In this document: positions 41,300 through 51,527 of the stretch, piece by piece
Numbering within the stretch: position 1 is the first letter of the stretch
Layout: each line of letters begins with the position of its first letter
NCBI GenBank assembly: GCA_034440635.1
Contig: JAOTON010001948.1
Span: 62,001-126,000, forward strand
Origin: Lepas anatifera
Lineage: Eukaryota > Arthropoda > Thecostraca > Lepadidae
Reading direction: 5' to 3'
Length of the DNA: 64,000 nucleotides
Made by a program: the position numbers and the translations under genes
Notes under the pieces: model-generated
Databases searched by the model: none
What the model was told of the DNA's origin: nothing
The model's input: the letters and a program-made list of their open reading frames with translations, nothing else

Positions 41300-43340
41300 A
41301 TTCCCCATCTATTCAAGACCAGCTCTGGGGCCCCCAAGTGTGGATCAGAGGCCTCCAGAGCAACTTCCCCCATCCCCCCCAGTTGTGCCTCCAGGGAATA
41401 GACTAGCTCAGTGACCCTGCCCCAAGATGATGGGAGTTGGCCTTGTGTTCTTATTATCTATCTATTTAAGATCACCTCAGGGGCCTCTGATGTAGATCAG
41501 GGCCACAGAGCAGCTCATGCTTCACCCAGGGACTAGACTAGCTCATTGGTCCCAGAGATGAGGTCATCAGACTAGCTCAATGGGCCACAGATAGGCTCAT
41601 AGGGCGGGCGCGGTGGTGGGTGGTCAGCGTGGCTGTCTGCCGCAGCCGACCCGGGTTCAAGGCGGCGGCTTCCTGAACAAGGGCAAGCTGGCTCCCGGAA
41701 ACCCTTCCAACAGGGAAAGGTTGGCGCGCCTATGACCCTGGCAGTTGGTGCGTGATAAGCCCCAATAATTATTATTAGGCTCATAGGGCCTTAAACCAGT
41801 TCAAGAAGCCCCAGAACAGTTTAAGGTGCCAGATCACTTCAGGGGGCCTCAAGCCAACTTAGGGGCTCTCACAAGCTCAGCACCCAGACCAGCTCAGGGT
41901 ACCCTCAGAACCTAGATCCGCTTTTGGGCCCCAGATCAGTTCAGGGGCCTCAAGTCAGGTCAGGGGTAGGATCAAGTCATGGGCACTAATTCAGCTCAGG
42001 AATCCCTCACCAGCTCGGGGCCCAAGCAGTTCAAAAGCCCCAGAGCTGCTCAGGGGACACCAGATTGGCCCAAAGGGCACCAGATCAGCCTAGGGGACAA
42101 ACAATCAGATCAGTGGTCCCTGACCAGCTCGGGGCCCAGATCAGTTCGGGAATACCAGATCAAGTCAGGAGGCACTTAATCAGCTCAGGAGCCCCATACC
42201 ACCTCAGGGGCCCTCACCAACCCCTGTGGGCCCAGCTCAGCTCGGGGCCTGGGAGCTGCTCAGGAAATCACGTAATTAACCCAGGAGGCCAGGGTCAGCT
42301 TAAAGGGCATCATATTAGCCATGGGGCACCAGACTAGCTCAGAGGGAATAAGATGGGCTCAGGAGACACACTGATGACTCAGCAGGCACCAGATCGACTC
42401 AGTGGGCATTAGTTAAGTTCAGGAGGCAGTATATCTGCTCAGGGTGCGCCAGATCGATCAGCACAGGGGGCATGTTCAAGTCAGGGGCACTAAATCAGCT
42501 CAGGGATCCCTCACCAGCTCCGGGCCCAATCAGTTCAAAAGCCCCAGAGCTGCTCAGGGGACACCAGATGCCCATAGGGCACCAGATCAGCTCCGGGGAC
42601 AAATAGATCAGCGGTCCCCGACCAGCTCGGGAATACCAGATCAAGTCAGGAGGCACTTAATCAGCTCAGGAGCCCCATACCATCTCAGGGGCCCTCATCA
42701 GCCTCTGTGGGCCCAACTCAGCTGAGGGCTTTAGATCTGCTCATGAAATCACGTAAGGAGGCCCAGATCAGCTGAAAGGGCACCAGATTACTCAGGTGGG
42801 CATCATATGGGCTCAGGAGGCACCAGATCGACTAATGGGCATTAGTGCAGCTCAGGTGGCACCAGATCGATCCGCTCGGGGTCCAGATCAGCTCCCAGCC
42901 CCCCAGACTATGGCAGGAGCCTAAATCAGCTCAGGGAGCAACATAATAGCTCAGGGGACACAAGGTGGGCTCAGGGCCCACCAAACTAGCTCAGGGGGAC
43001 CAGACCATCTAAGGAGACATCAATAATCAGTTGAGGGGCACCTAATCAGCTGAAGAGGCACCATATTGACTTAGGATACAGAATCAACTTGGGGAGGCAT
43101 GAGATCAGCTCGGGGGCCCGAATCAGCTCAAGAGGCACTAAATCAGCTATCAGGGCACCAAACAAGCTCGGAAGCATTAGACTAACTCAGAGAGCATTAT
43201 ATAGGTTCAGGAGGCACAATTATTTGCTCAGTGGGGCACTCGATTGACTCAGGGGCACCAGATCAGCTTAGAGGGCAAGTAATCAGCTCAAGGGGCCAAG
43301 ACCAGCTGAGAGGCCACGAGATGAGCTCAAGGAGCATCAG
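41300..43340. repeat. Array of ~20-25-bp monomers inside the 6.6-kb hAT
   Basis: Degenerate monomers of the type CACCAGATCAGCTCAGGGGG repeat through this segment, with occasional longer variants. The array is also present in the second copy (about 62740 to the window end). Frames rich in Ser, Gln and Gly arise from the repeat and are not genes. Confidence 0.8.
41606..41775 (+). mobile_element. tRNA-derived SINE with perfect 14-bp target duplication
   Basis: The target duplication TAGGCTCATAGGGC lies at 41592-41605 and 41776-41789. The head has a tRNA-like B box GGGTTCAAGGC, the body CCCTTCCAACAGGG, and the 3' end GATAAGCCCCAAT with a (TTA)n tail. The second transposon copy has a single uninterrupted target at about 62990-63006. 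Confidence 0.88.
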
Positions 43341-43349
43341 ATTGGCTTC

Positions 43350-44750
43350 ACCCGTACGATTATTGGCGACGATGAGGCATTAGGTGGACACATACTAGGT
43401 GCCCATACTACTCTTCCCGGGTGCTTGGAAAGGCGACAGAATGCCCTAGCTGACCGAGAAAGGTATTAAGTTGTCCAACAATAGTTTCAATCGCTACTTG
43501 CGGTCCAGTTACATCTAGGTTCAACGGCTAGGGCTCTAAATTTCGAGCGGCACGGCCCAAATTGGGTACACCACCTGGCAATCAAAAGGGCACCCCGGCA
43601 GTGATGGGGGCACGTGCCCCCTGTGCCTTCCTGGCTGCACCCCTGGACATTAGATCAACTCCGGGAGGCATTAAATAAGCTCAGGCGGCCCGGATCAGCT
43701 CAAGGGGCACTAAAACAGCTAAAAGTACACCAGGCAAGCTCGGAGGCATCAAACTAACTCAGAGAGTATTTTATAGGCTCAGAAGGCATACTTATTTTCT
43801 CAGGAGGGCGCCAGATTGACTACGAGGGCACCAGATCAGCTCAGAGGGCACATGATCAGCTCCAGGGGGCCCCCAGATGAGCTCCGCCCGTACGATTATT
43901 GGCGACGATGAGGCATTATCTGAAACGGATTACGTACCTATACTCTTCCCGGGTGCTTGGAAAGGCGACAGAATGCCCTAGCTGACCAAAAAAGGCACTT
44001 AGTTGTCAAACAGTATTTGAAATCGCTAAATGCAGTCTGGTTACATCTAGGTTCAACGGCGCAGGGCACTAAATTTCGAGCGGCACGGACCAAAGAGGGT
44101 ACACCACCTGGCAATCAAAAGGGCACCCGGCACCGATGGGGGCACGTGCCCCCTGTGTCCCCTGGCTGCGGTCCTGTACAGTAGCTAAACTACGGGAGGC
44201 ATTAAATAAGTTCAGGGGCCCGGATCAGCTCAAGGGGCACTAAAGCAGCTAATAGGGCACTAGGCAAGCTCGGAGGCATCAGACTAACTCAGAGCATTAT
44301 ATAGATTCAGAAGGCACAATTATTTTCTCAGGGGGGGCACCAGATTGACTACGAGGGCATAAGATCTGCTCAGAGGGCACATGATCAGCTCCAGGGTTCA
44401 AGACCAGCGCTCAGGGGGCACCAGATGAGCTCAAGGGGCACCAGATTAGCTCTGCCCATACGATTATTGGCGACGATGAGGCATAATCTGGAAACGGATT
44501 ACGTGCCAATACTCTTCCCGGGTGCTTGGAAAGGCGACAGAATGCCCTAACTGACCAAAAAGGCACTTAATTGTCAAACAATAGTTTAAATCGCTAAATG
44601 CAGTCTAGTTCCATCTATGCTCAACGACGTAGGGCACTAAATTTCGAGCGGCACGGCCCAAAGAGGGCACACCACCTGGCAATCAAAAGGGCACCCCGGC
44701 ACCGATGGGGGGCACGTGCCCCCTGTGCCCCTCCCCCGGCTGCGCCCCTG
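43350..44750. repeat. Three tandem copies of the hAT right-end module
   Basis: CGATTATTGGCGACGATGAG begins a module at about 43357, 43893 and 44461. Each runs through GGGTGCTTGGAAAGGCGACA and GGCACGTGCCCCCTGTG to a CTGGCTGC-type end; only the last ends with the terminal GGCTGCGCCCCTG. The modules are about 535-570 bp apart. Confidence 0.82.
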
Positions 44751-44758
44751 GCTTTGAG

Positions 44759-45362
44759 CGTGTGTTGATATCCGCCCACGTCTGTAGGTAGCTTTTTGTG
44801 GTCATAAATGGGCAGTGATGATCTTGTTATCAAAACTGGTTAGGCTATAGGGAGGGGAGTTCTGATGAAGTAACAAATATGACCACCCACTTGGCTAGTG
44901 GCCTACCCAATTAAATGAAATATTTTATCATTGTCTAACCTCAGGTAAAAAGGAAAGGCAGACACATGTAAGCTTTTTGATATACCATTAGTTTGATGTA
45001 GTAGTGCCAAGGAATATCATTGAACCATAGAACCCCTTCCCTCCTCCCACCCAAGTCATTATGCTGTTAAAGGTGATTCTGATTCCCTTCCCCAACTTTT
45101 TGGAGACAAAATGAGAATGAACTCTTTAAGAGAGGCTTCCCTTTCTAACATTGTCCAGTTGATCCACCCCTGCATGATTAAAATCAAAACATGAGTAAAA
45201 TTTTATATTTGGCTTAGTAACTGAGCCATGCATGTCAACAGTGACTTTAACATATTGATATGTCTTCTACTCCACAGATTGAGATGAACTTTTATGGCCT
45301 GAAACTACAGTTCTCAACTTTGTGTTGTTATTTCAGTTCATTGAACTCATAAGTCTGATTGT
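44759..45362. other. Upstream of the ZDHHC24-like gene
   Basis: This is AT-rich DNA. TTATTTCAG at about 45331 and TCTACTCCACAG at about 45279 are acceptor-like and could lead a 5' UTR exon into the start at 45363. No other gene is seen. Confidence 0.4.
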
Positions 45363-45723
45363 ATGAGAAGTGAATGGCAGGGGCTAAGGATTTACTGTCA
45401 ACCAACGGAGGATTTCAAGCTGCTTTGGAACTACTTAAGATTGCTGGTAGCCATCATTGCATTATTTAAAATGAAACAGAAACGCTGGCAAGAAACTGCT
45501 CTCTACTGTTTTATGACACTGGGGATTCCCTATGCCCTGGTATGGCTTGGCCTCATTGTGCTCCCTACATATCATTCCAGCATAGTACTCACTCCCATCA
45601 TTTGTGTACATGTCTTTCTTGGACTGTACCTTGTGAGTTTAGTCTTAATAAACTTCAATAAAGTCATCAGAACAAACACAAGATGCCATTCTCCGACAGA
45701 AATCAGTGCGTCTTTTGAACCTG
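45363..45723 (+). CDS. ZDHHC24: ZDHHC24-like exon 1
   Basis: It encodes a hydrophilic start, then two membrane helices (YCFMTLGIPYALVWLGLIVL and IICVHVFLGLYLVSLVLINF) and a short cytosolic loop. Donor GTATGT, phase 1. An internal Met (MKQKRW) at residue 37 is an alternative start. Confidence 0.75.
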
Positions 45724-47904
45724 GTATGTATTAGAAATGTTGTGTCTGGCCCAATGTTAAGAATTTACCTTCAAGTATTGAGTGCTGGCAGGCAGACAGA
45801 ATGGATGCAAAGTCGATGGTTTTCAGAGGTAGATGAGTACCGTTGATTTTTTGTGGTCACTATTATTGTTTTGTAACTTTGTTACCAGTGACCAGACATT
45901 TCCCACAATGTACAGCATTTTTAGTGGCGCATGGTGCATGTTAAGCTTCTGAGGAAAGCAACACACCTGAATGTATCGTATGCTTTGACAAATAATCATA
46001 TTTTTTTCGAAATCCAAACTAGATGAGGCATATTTTCGGAAACAGAGGCACTTTACAAACGGGCATCAGATGTGTTATCAGTGTGGAGTTACCGGAACTT
46101 GACACCACTTTCACGGTTTTCCGGAAAAGACAACATTTTATAGGAATGTTGTTACCTCGAAAGGGACTGTGACAATCAATGGGTTTAATGGTATTTTCCT
46201 GTCTGGTTTCGTCAGGTCTACCAGTATGCTCTACCTGTAACATCACTCCACCACCCAGGTCCTACCACTGCAGGGTGTGCGGCTGCTGCATTGAGAGGAG
46301 GGACCACCACTGCCTGTTCACAGGTAATGTGCCAATTCGTTAGCTGGCGAGGTGATGTGTAACTGGATCCGTATTATCGCTTTCTTTGAAAGGCCCAGTC
46401 CCAGCCATGGATGCTGTTCCCATCTGGCTGCCTCGGTAACCTCAGGGCTTCTCTCCGGCTGCAGGCTGCTGCGTGGGCCGGGCCAACCACCGCTTCTTCA
46501 TCGCCGGCGTGCTGGCGGTGTTCACCGGCGCCCTCTACGGCGTCGTCTACGAGTGGGACATGGTGGTTGATGTGTGCGGCGGGTGAGTGGCACGTTCGAG
46601 AGCGGCCACCTCCCCTCAACGATCAAAACCTCATCCTGCGAATTTGTAGCACATATTTCCTTGCTTTGTTTATATGGAGCATCTTGAATTTTTATTACCT
46701 AGGCTATAATACGTTTGTTTCTTTTCGTGCCCAAGCGAGTTCACATATTTCTCAAGGCCTCTATAGGAAACAACTCGTGCTACAAATATGCGATCTAAAT
46801 TTCTCGGCCTTTGTCTGCACGCAGTCCAGGTATGCGTAGGTAATTTTAAGCGCATATGAAGTGTCGCAGTGGGGGATCAGTGTGAGTCAATAATCATTAA
46901 GACAGGAGCGGCTGAAATCAATATTTTAGGCCCTTAATATTCGGCATTAGCACCATTGATGCAGCGAAAAGCTCCACGATCGAATGCAGCCCTGGAGATC
47001 CCTCTTTGGGGGACTGCGTGGCCGTTCTGCAGCTCTGTGGCGGGGGCAGGCCTGGAGGCGTGACGGAGCGGTGATGGGAGGCAGGTACTCGCTGTGGCTG
47101 CCGCTGCAGATGACCGCCCCCCCACCTCACCGCGCCCTTCGGACTGCTCACCGGCTGGGGCTTCGTCGTCTGCTCTCACCACATGCTGGGCATCGCCGTG
47201 CTGGCCAACGCCGGGTACGTACAGCGCCCGGGCGGGGCTCCGAGCCCTGGAGGGGTACACGGATATTTCCGCGCGGTGAGCATCCTCCCTTGCACGTGAA
47301 TTCCTTGTTAAAACATGCGAAGTGTGTGATGATATTTTCTTGGAATCGAGGAAAAGCGCCTTCATCATACATTCTTCCCGAGTTGGTTGGATCAAGTGGC
47401 CCTGTAATAAGCCCCTGATCAGCAATGAAACATATATTTTACAATAAAATGTATGATGATCAAATGACATGTTTTAGCCTCATACAAGGCATCTCTGTTC
47501 CCCGTGCAGTGCTGCGAGTACAGCATCGTGCCCTCGCGTATCCGTGCAGGTTCCTGCTCAGTACGGCGAGTATAGCCCGTCCCCCCGCGTATTCGTGCAG
47601 GTTCCTGCTCTATGTACAGCTGGCAGCCGTACTGCGTGGTCAGACACAGTACGACCGGAAACACGCCATTCTGCGCTACGACCGGGGCTGGAGGGATAAC
47701 CTGCGCACCGTGCTGGGTGAACGGTGGCTTCTGGCCCTGCTGTGGCCGTTCGCCGAGTCTCCGCTGCTGCCAGATATAGATGACAGCACCGACTGCCAGG
47801 GCACTGTAGGCGGCGCTGCCGGCAGTGCTAGCGATGGTGACGTTCCGAAGGCCAGTGACAGTCTGATTCAAAGAAAAGGAACAAGCGCAGGTGCGGTGGA
47901 ATGA
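45363..47904 (+). CDS. ZDHHC24: ZDHHC24-like palmitoyltransferase (5 exons, one extra base)
   Basis: DHHC enzymes attach palmitate to cysteines of target proteins at Golgi, ER or plasma membranes. Exons: 45363-45723, 46216-46323, 46465-46582, 47085-47214, 47601-47904, all GT-AG. Residues 47-68 and 73-97 are membrane helices. The zinc/catalytic domain reads C125-x2-C128, H138-C139-x2-C142, D150-H-H-C153, then CCVGRAN. The C-terminus (LRGQTQYDR, then RWLLALLWPF) matches human ZDHHC24 (LRGQTTWEW, RWALVWLWPF). In exon 4 a C7 run (47117-47123) has one base too many; past it, the next frame gives the expected helices LTAPFGLLTGWGFVV and MLGIAVLANAG. Allowing for that base the length is 339 residues, longer than human (284). 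The start is the first in-frame ATG and is uncertain. Confidence 0.85.
46216..46323 (+). CDS. ZDHHC24: ZDHHC24-like exon 2 (DHHC domain)
   Basis: It encodes CSTCNITPPPRSYHCRVC and ERRDHHC, holding most zinc ligands and the catalytic Cys153. Acceptor GTCAG, donor GTAATG. Confidence 0.92.
46465..46582 (+). CDS. ZDHHC24: ZDHHC24-like exon 3
   Basis: It encodes CCVGRANHRFF, the usual continuation of a DHHC domain, and a membrane helix (IAGVLAVFTGALYGVVY). Donor GTGAGT, phase 2. Confidence 0.9.
47085..47214 (+). CDS. ZDHHC24: ZDHHC24-like exon 4 (frame disrupted)
   Basis: It begins YSLWLPLQMTAP; the C7 run then shifts the frame, and the membrane helix is read in the other frame up to ANAG. The length (130 nt) leaves the joined gene one base over a multiple of three. 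Confidence 0.8.
47500..47600 (+). repeat. Repeated acceptor before ZDHHC24-like exon 5
   Basis: CGTGCAG occurs with exon-like starts at 47510, 47550 and the true 47601. The second and third share CGCGTAT[T/C]CGTGCAG and GTTCCTGCTC, a 51-bp tandem duplication that spans acceptor and first ten exon bases. Confidence 0.85.
47601..47904 (+). CDS. ZDHHC24: ZDHHC24-like exon 5 and stop
   Basis: It encodes FLLYVQLAAVLRGQTQYD, then WLLALLWPFAESPLLPD, and an unconserved tail to TGA at 47902-47904. Its acceptor CGTATTCGTGCAG is the last of three in-line copies. Confidence 0.9.
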
Positions 47905-50063
47905 TACGCCCGTGTAGGCTATGAAATAGCCTAATCAGCCTAGTCATTGATACGGTTTGGCTGTGACGAGAGTGCCATTTAGCATTGCCTCATTATGCTA
48001 GATTCAGCCTCGGCACTGTGCCGGTTTGCCATTTTATTTATGATGCGTATCGTTTGCTGTCTGTGTGCTGTACATGCTTTCATATTAAATCCTGTGCGAC
48101 GCCTTATTGCAATTGCATCGGACCGCAGTCAGCGGAGTACACAAATAGGGTGTGCCGTTCATTGCGGGCGATTTTCCATTCAAACAGGCTTCCTTGATAC
48201 TTGAGCGTGGGCTTGGTGGTGATATATCTTGCCAGTGATTGAAATTTGCATGTACGGGAGAAGGGCTTGGAATCACTCTTTACTGATTATTCCATCGAAC
48301 ATTGCATACGAGTTACGTGTTTGTTTGCATTAATAATTTTTACTGTAATGTCCACATACTGCTTTACTCAAGTGGAAAAATGTTCATCGTAGCAGCAAGT
48401 AAAGTATACGATGTTACGCGTAAAACGTGGAAGTTTTCGCACATGCCATTCAGAAGAAAATATACCAAACAAATCACATAAAACCTCAGGAGCAAACGCT
48501 AGAATTCAGAAATCGATTGTCCGAAAAAAACATCGCCGACTCCCGAATCATTAACGTTTGATTCAGCATTTAAACTTGTTTTCATTATTTTTTTTAGTTA
48601 CGTGCCGGATATTTTATTTATTTATTTTTTTTACTACTGCAGACAACAGGCGTGAAACGAGATCGTATTGCTGTACTCCTTTTTATTTTTATACATTTTA
48701 TCGCAAGTTTTAGTAAACTCGGTTTTTGGGGTCGGAGCCTCACTAGTGATCAAGAGACCGAACGAGCAACTCCCGCAATGAATGGCTAATTTTAAATGCC
48801 AAAGTTTAACGCCCCACAAAGCACAGAGACTGCCGTCTCTCTTAGGTCACCTTCACACCAGTCAATTTTCAGCGAACCTACGTCGGTTAAAATATCGAGC
48901 GCAGGAGCGTTTCAGGGGAACCGATCCCAAGTTCTGCCCGATGCACTGCCACTGCGCGGTTTTCTGAGCACGCCGGAGTCCAACGTTCTACCAACTGAGC
49001 AACTGGCTTTTACTCTTCAATTACCTAAATTTCATCAGGCTCGTGCGTTAACTTCACCCAGACTTTCGCGCGTTATGCCATTCTTCGGGTGGTACATTTA
49101 GAACCTTGCATAAGGAGGGGATGCATTGCCGAGGCGGGGATCAGGCATACATTCCAAATATCTGAAGCCGAACTCAAGCGCCAAGTTTCTGCTCCACACA
49201 TTTATTTCCCTCATTAACGGCGCATCCCCTTGTTTTAATTTCCCTCATAAATTCCCCTCCTTGTTCCCGCATTCCCCTTTTTTTAATCGCTGTATCCAAT
49301 GTTGAACTATGCGTGTCGTGCTCACTTGTTCAGCTGCCTTGTTCTAAGGTATTCTATTTCACGCTTCATCAGGAAAATTGGTTTTGTCATTACGTACACA
49401 GTTGCAAGGAATTGTTCGCGATGAAGACGAGTAGAAAAAATTAACAAGAGCAAAAAATGACGAAGGCGAAGCATACACCACACACACACGAGGGGTACCT
49501 AAAAATGGTTCTGAGGGTTTCCAAAGAACTCAGAACACAGCAGTTGTAGGCAAATGTGAACTCTATCGTGAAATATCTTCAATCAGAACGGCTCCGGATC
49601 GGGCGACTACGTAGACTAATAAGGCACATCACACGCTAGAAAGTACTTTGTTGCATTTGCCGATCCAGCGTAATGTTGGATTAATCAGCCATCTGGTTCA
49701 TGAGGTGAGTATTTGAATCAAATATTTGCCTATCTAAAGAAACAACGGAGTAGAGAGCGGTAGATGCCAGAGAACACTTCCTCCATAGGTATTTGAACGA
49801 GAGGGAGGTGCCAGCGAGCCGTTCTCATCTGAACATGTCTTGGTTTTGGAGGTAGGAATGTATTCAAAATCTTGCATAAAGCTCAACCACGGTTGTCACT
49901 TTCGAAGTAGATGTTGAGGCTACGAGACAATAGGCCTTGCGCTATGAGAGCGGCCTGATACTCCACATTCCACCCGCATTTCACGGTATGATGGCACAAA
50001 ACTGCGGCACCAAGCCTCGAGATGGTGAAGTCCAGCGACAAGGGTTATATGACGGAGGCATAC
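47905..50063. other. No gene seen
   Basis: This is downstream DNA of the ZDHHC24-like gene. It is AT-rich with short frames in all frames and none recognised. No repeat with clear ends was found apart from short homopolymers near 48590-48630. Confidence 0.4.
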
Positions 50064-50328
50064 GCGGATCCAGGATTGCCGATCGGGGGGGCGCACCTCC
50101 CCGGGGGTACCATCCGGCCCAGGGGGGCGCCACTTCTGACCGGCAAAACCTATCAACTGGGCGCCAAATCCTATCGGTGAGAGCCGATTTTCGCATCCTG
50201 GGGGGGGTGGGAAGCGACATTTTAGGGGGGCGCCGTCGACCTTTCAGGGGGTGCCGTGACCATTTCAGGGGGCGCCGAGGGTCGATCTGGGGCGGGGGCA
50301 CGTGCCCCTTTGCCCCCCTGGATCCGCC
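50064..50328. mobile_element. GC-rich MITE, copy 2 (GGATCC ends)
   Basis: The ends GCGGATCCAGG and CCTGGATCCGC are inverted repeats. The interior matches 34422-34845, including GGCGCCAAATCCTATCGGTG. It is shorter than copy 1, which has extra GGGGCGCC units. Confidence 0.7.
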
Positions 50329-50870
50329 TATGAACGGAGGACTTCACTTATTTGCATTGTAGGGTTATTGCTCCAACAAAAAAAAAAAAAAAAAAAAACA
50401 TCGCCGTGTGGTTAGGAAAAGTATGAACCCAGTAAAACGGGTCTCTGGGAACAAAAAATAATTGTACTACATTGTTCTTTGCACAAGCAGCCGCCCAAAG
50501 TTACTACCGAACCACCAGGCCTAAAACAGTGTTCCTGCAAATAACTTGGTGGCAAAGCACGCCTCCTCAATGTCTCTCTCAGAAGAGAACAATTCTTCAC
50601 TGTAGCTTTCTTTTCGGTAGGAGAGGATAGAACAATCTTCTACGACTTTGGGACGAGCTTGGAGGGTGTTCGCGGAGATGCTGTAACAGACCCGCTACAC
50701 AATGTTTGTAAACATTGTTTTTGCACTAGCACCGTTTGTAAACAGCTGACTGACTCAGGATATGTCGAAATTATTCACCTTCAAACTACGAGAGCAGCAA
50801 CGGATCGGCCACATGTAAAACGCATCACAGAACTCTGTGCAGGACTTCTTATCTCCTAACCTTTCCACCG
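50329..50870. other. REXO2 3' flank
   Basis: This is AT-rich DNA with an A18 run at about 50381-50398. It should include the REXO2 3' UTR. No other feature is seen. Confidence 0.4.
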
Positions 50871-51527
50871 TCATTCTTCTGTTCTGATAAACTGCTCTCT
50901 GTAGATGCGCAGCTCGGCAATGCTCTCCTTGATGTCGTCGAGGGCACGATGCGCCCCCGTCTTCACCCTCTCCCCGGCACGTAGCACGTCCGGCCTCCAG
51001 CGGCGGGCCAGCTCCTTCAGCGTGCTGACGTCCACGATCCTGTAGTGGAGCTGGTCCACCAGACGCGGCATGTACTTCACCAGGAACTGGCGGTCCATGT
51101 GCACCGTGTTCCCCGCCAAGGGGCACTTCCCTCTGGCGGTGTGCTGCTGGACGTACCGCAGCAGCTGGTCCTCGGCTTGCTGGAGAGTCAGCGTACTTCT
51201 TCGGACGGCCTCGGTGAGGCCGGACTCTCCGTGGTGTTTGACACACCACGTGCCCATGGTCTCCAGAATCGAGTCTTCCTGGTGGATTACCAAGTCGATG
51301 CCGTCGTCTACAGGATCCAGCGAGCTGTTCGTGACAATGCAGGCGGCTTCCAAGATGTGGTCTTTCTCCGGCTCTAGGCCTGTCATTTCTAAGTCAATCC
51401 AGACTAGATTTTGAGATTTCGATGCCATCGTTGCCGTGGGAGACATCACAATGAGGCGATGAAGAACTGGGTGGCGTATTGCCACGCGAAGCAGAAGGTG
51501 CGCCGTGGTGCCTGTGGACCAGGGCAT
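50871..51527 (-). CDS. REXO2: REXO2, oligoribonuclease (intronless)
   Basis: REXO2 is a DEDDh 3'-5' exonuclease that degrades very short RNA oligonucleotides, mainly in mitochondria. The 218-residue frame has a basic, hydrophobic start (residues 1-33) suited to mitochondrial import. Then LVWIDLEMTGLEPEKDHILE gives catalytic D45 and E47. CPLAGNTVHMDRQFL gives D145, and GAHRALDD gives H193 and D197, completing DEDDh. YRIVDVSTLKELARRW is also conserved. The first ATG is chosen because it supplies a presequence; ATGs at residues 28 and 34 would give a form without most of it. There is no intron in the whole coding region, whereas vertebrate REXO2 has several. No frame damage is seen. Confidence 0.93.
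   Translation of the reverse strand: MPWSTGTTAHLLLRVAIRHPVLHRLIVMSPTATMASKSQNLVWIDLEMTGLEPEKDHILEAACIVTNSSLDPVDDGIDLVIHQEDSILETMGTWCVKHHGESGLTEAVRRSTLTLQQAEDQLLRYVQQHTARGKCPLAGNTVHMDRQFLVKYMPRLVDQLHYRIVDVSTLKELARRWRPDVLRAGERVKTGAHRALDDIKESIAELRIYREQFIRTEE

Larger units (their letters stand above)
38173..44750. mobile_element. hAT-like non-autonomous transposon, 6.6 kb, copy 1
   Basis: Both ends begin CAGGGGCGCAGCC in inverted orientation. The flanks are a perfect 8-bp duplication, GCTTTGAG, at 38165-38172 and 44751-44758. No transposase is recognised. From the left it carries a 700-bp AT-rich segment, a nested hAT (38899-41174) with another inside it, an array of about 20-25-bp monomers with an inserted SINE, and three tandem copies of the right-end module. 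A second copy starts at 61864 and shows the empty sites of the nested insertions, so those came later. Confidence 0.85.
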
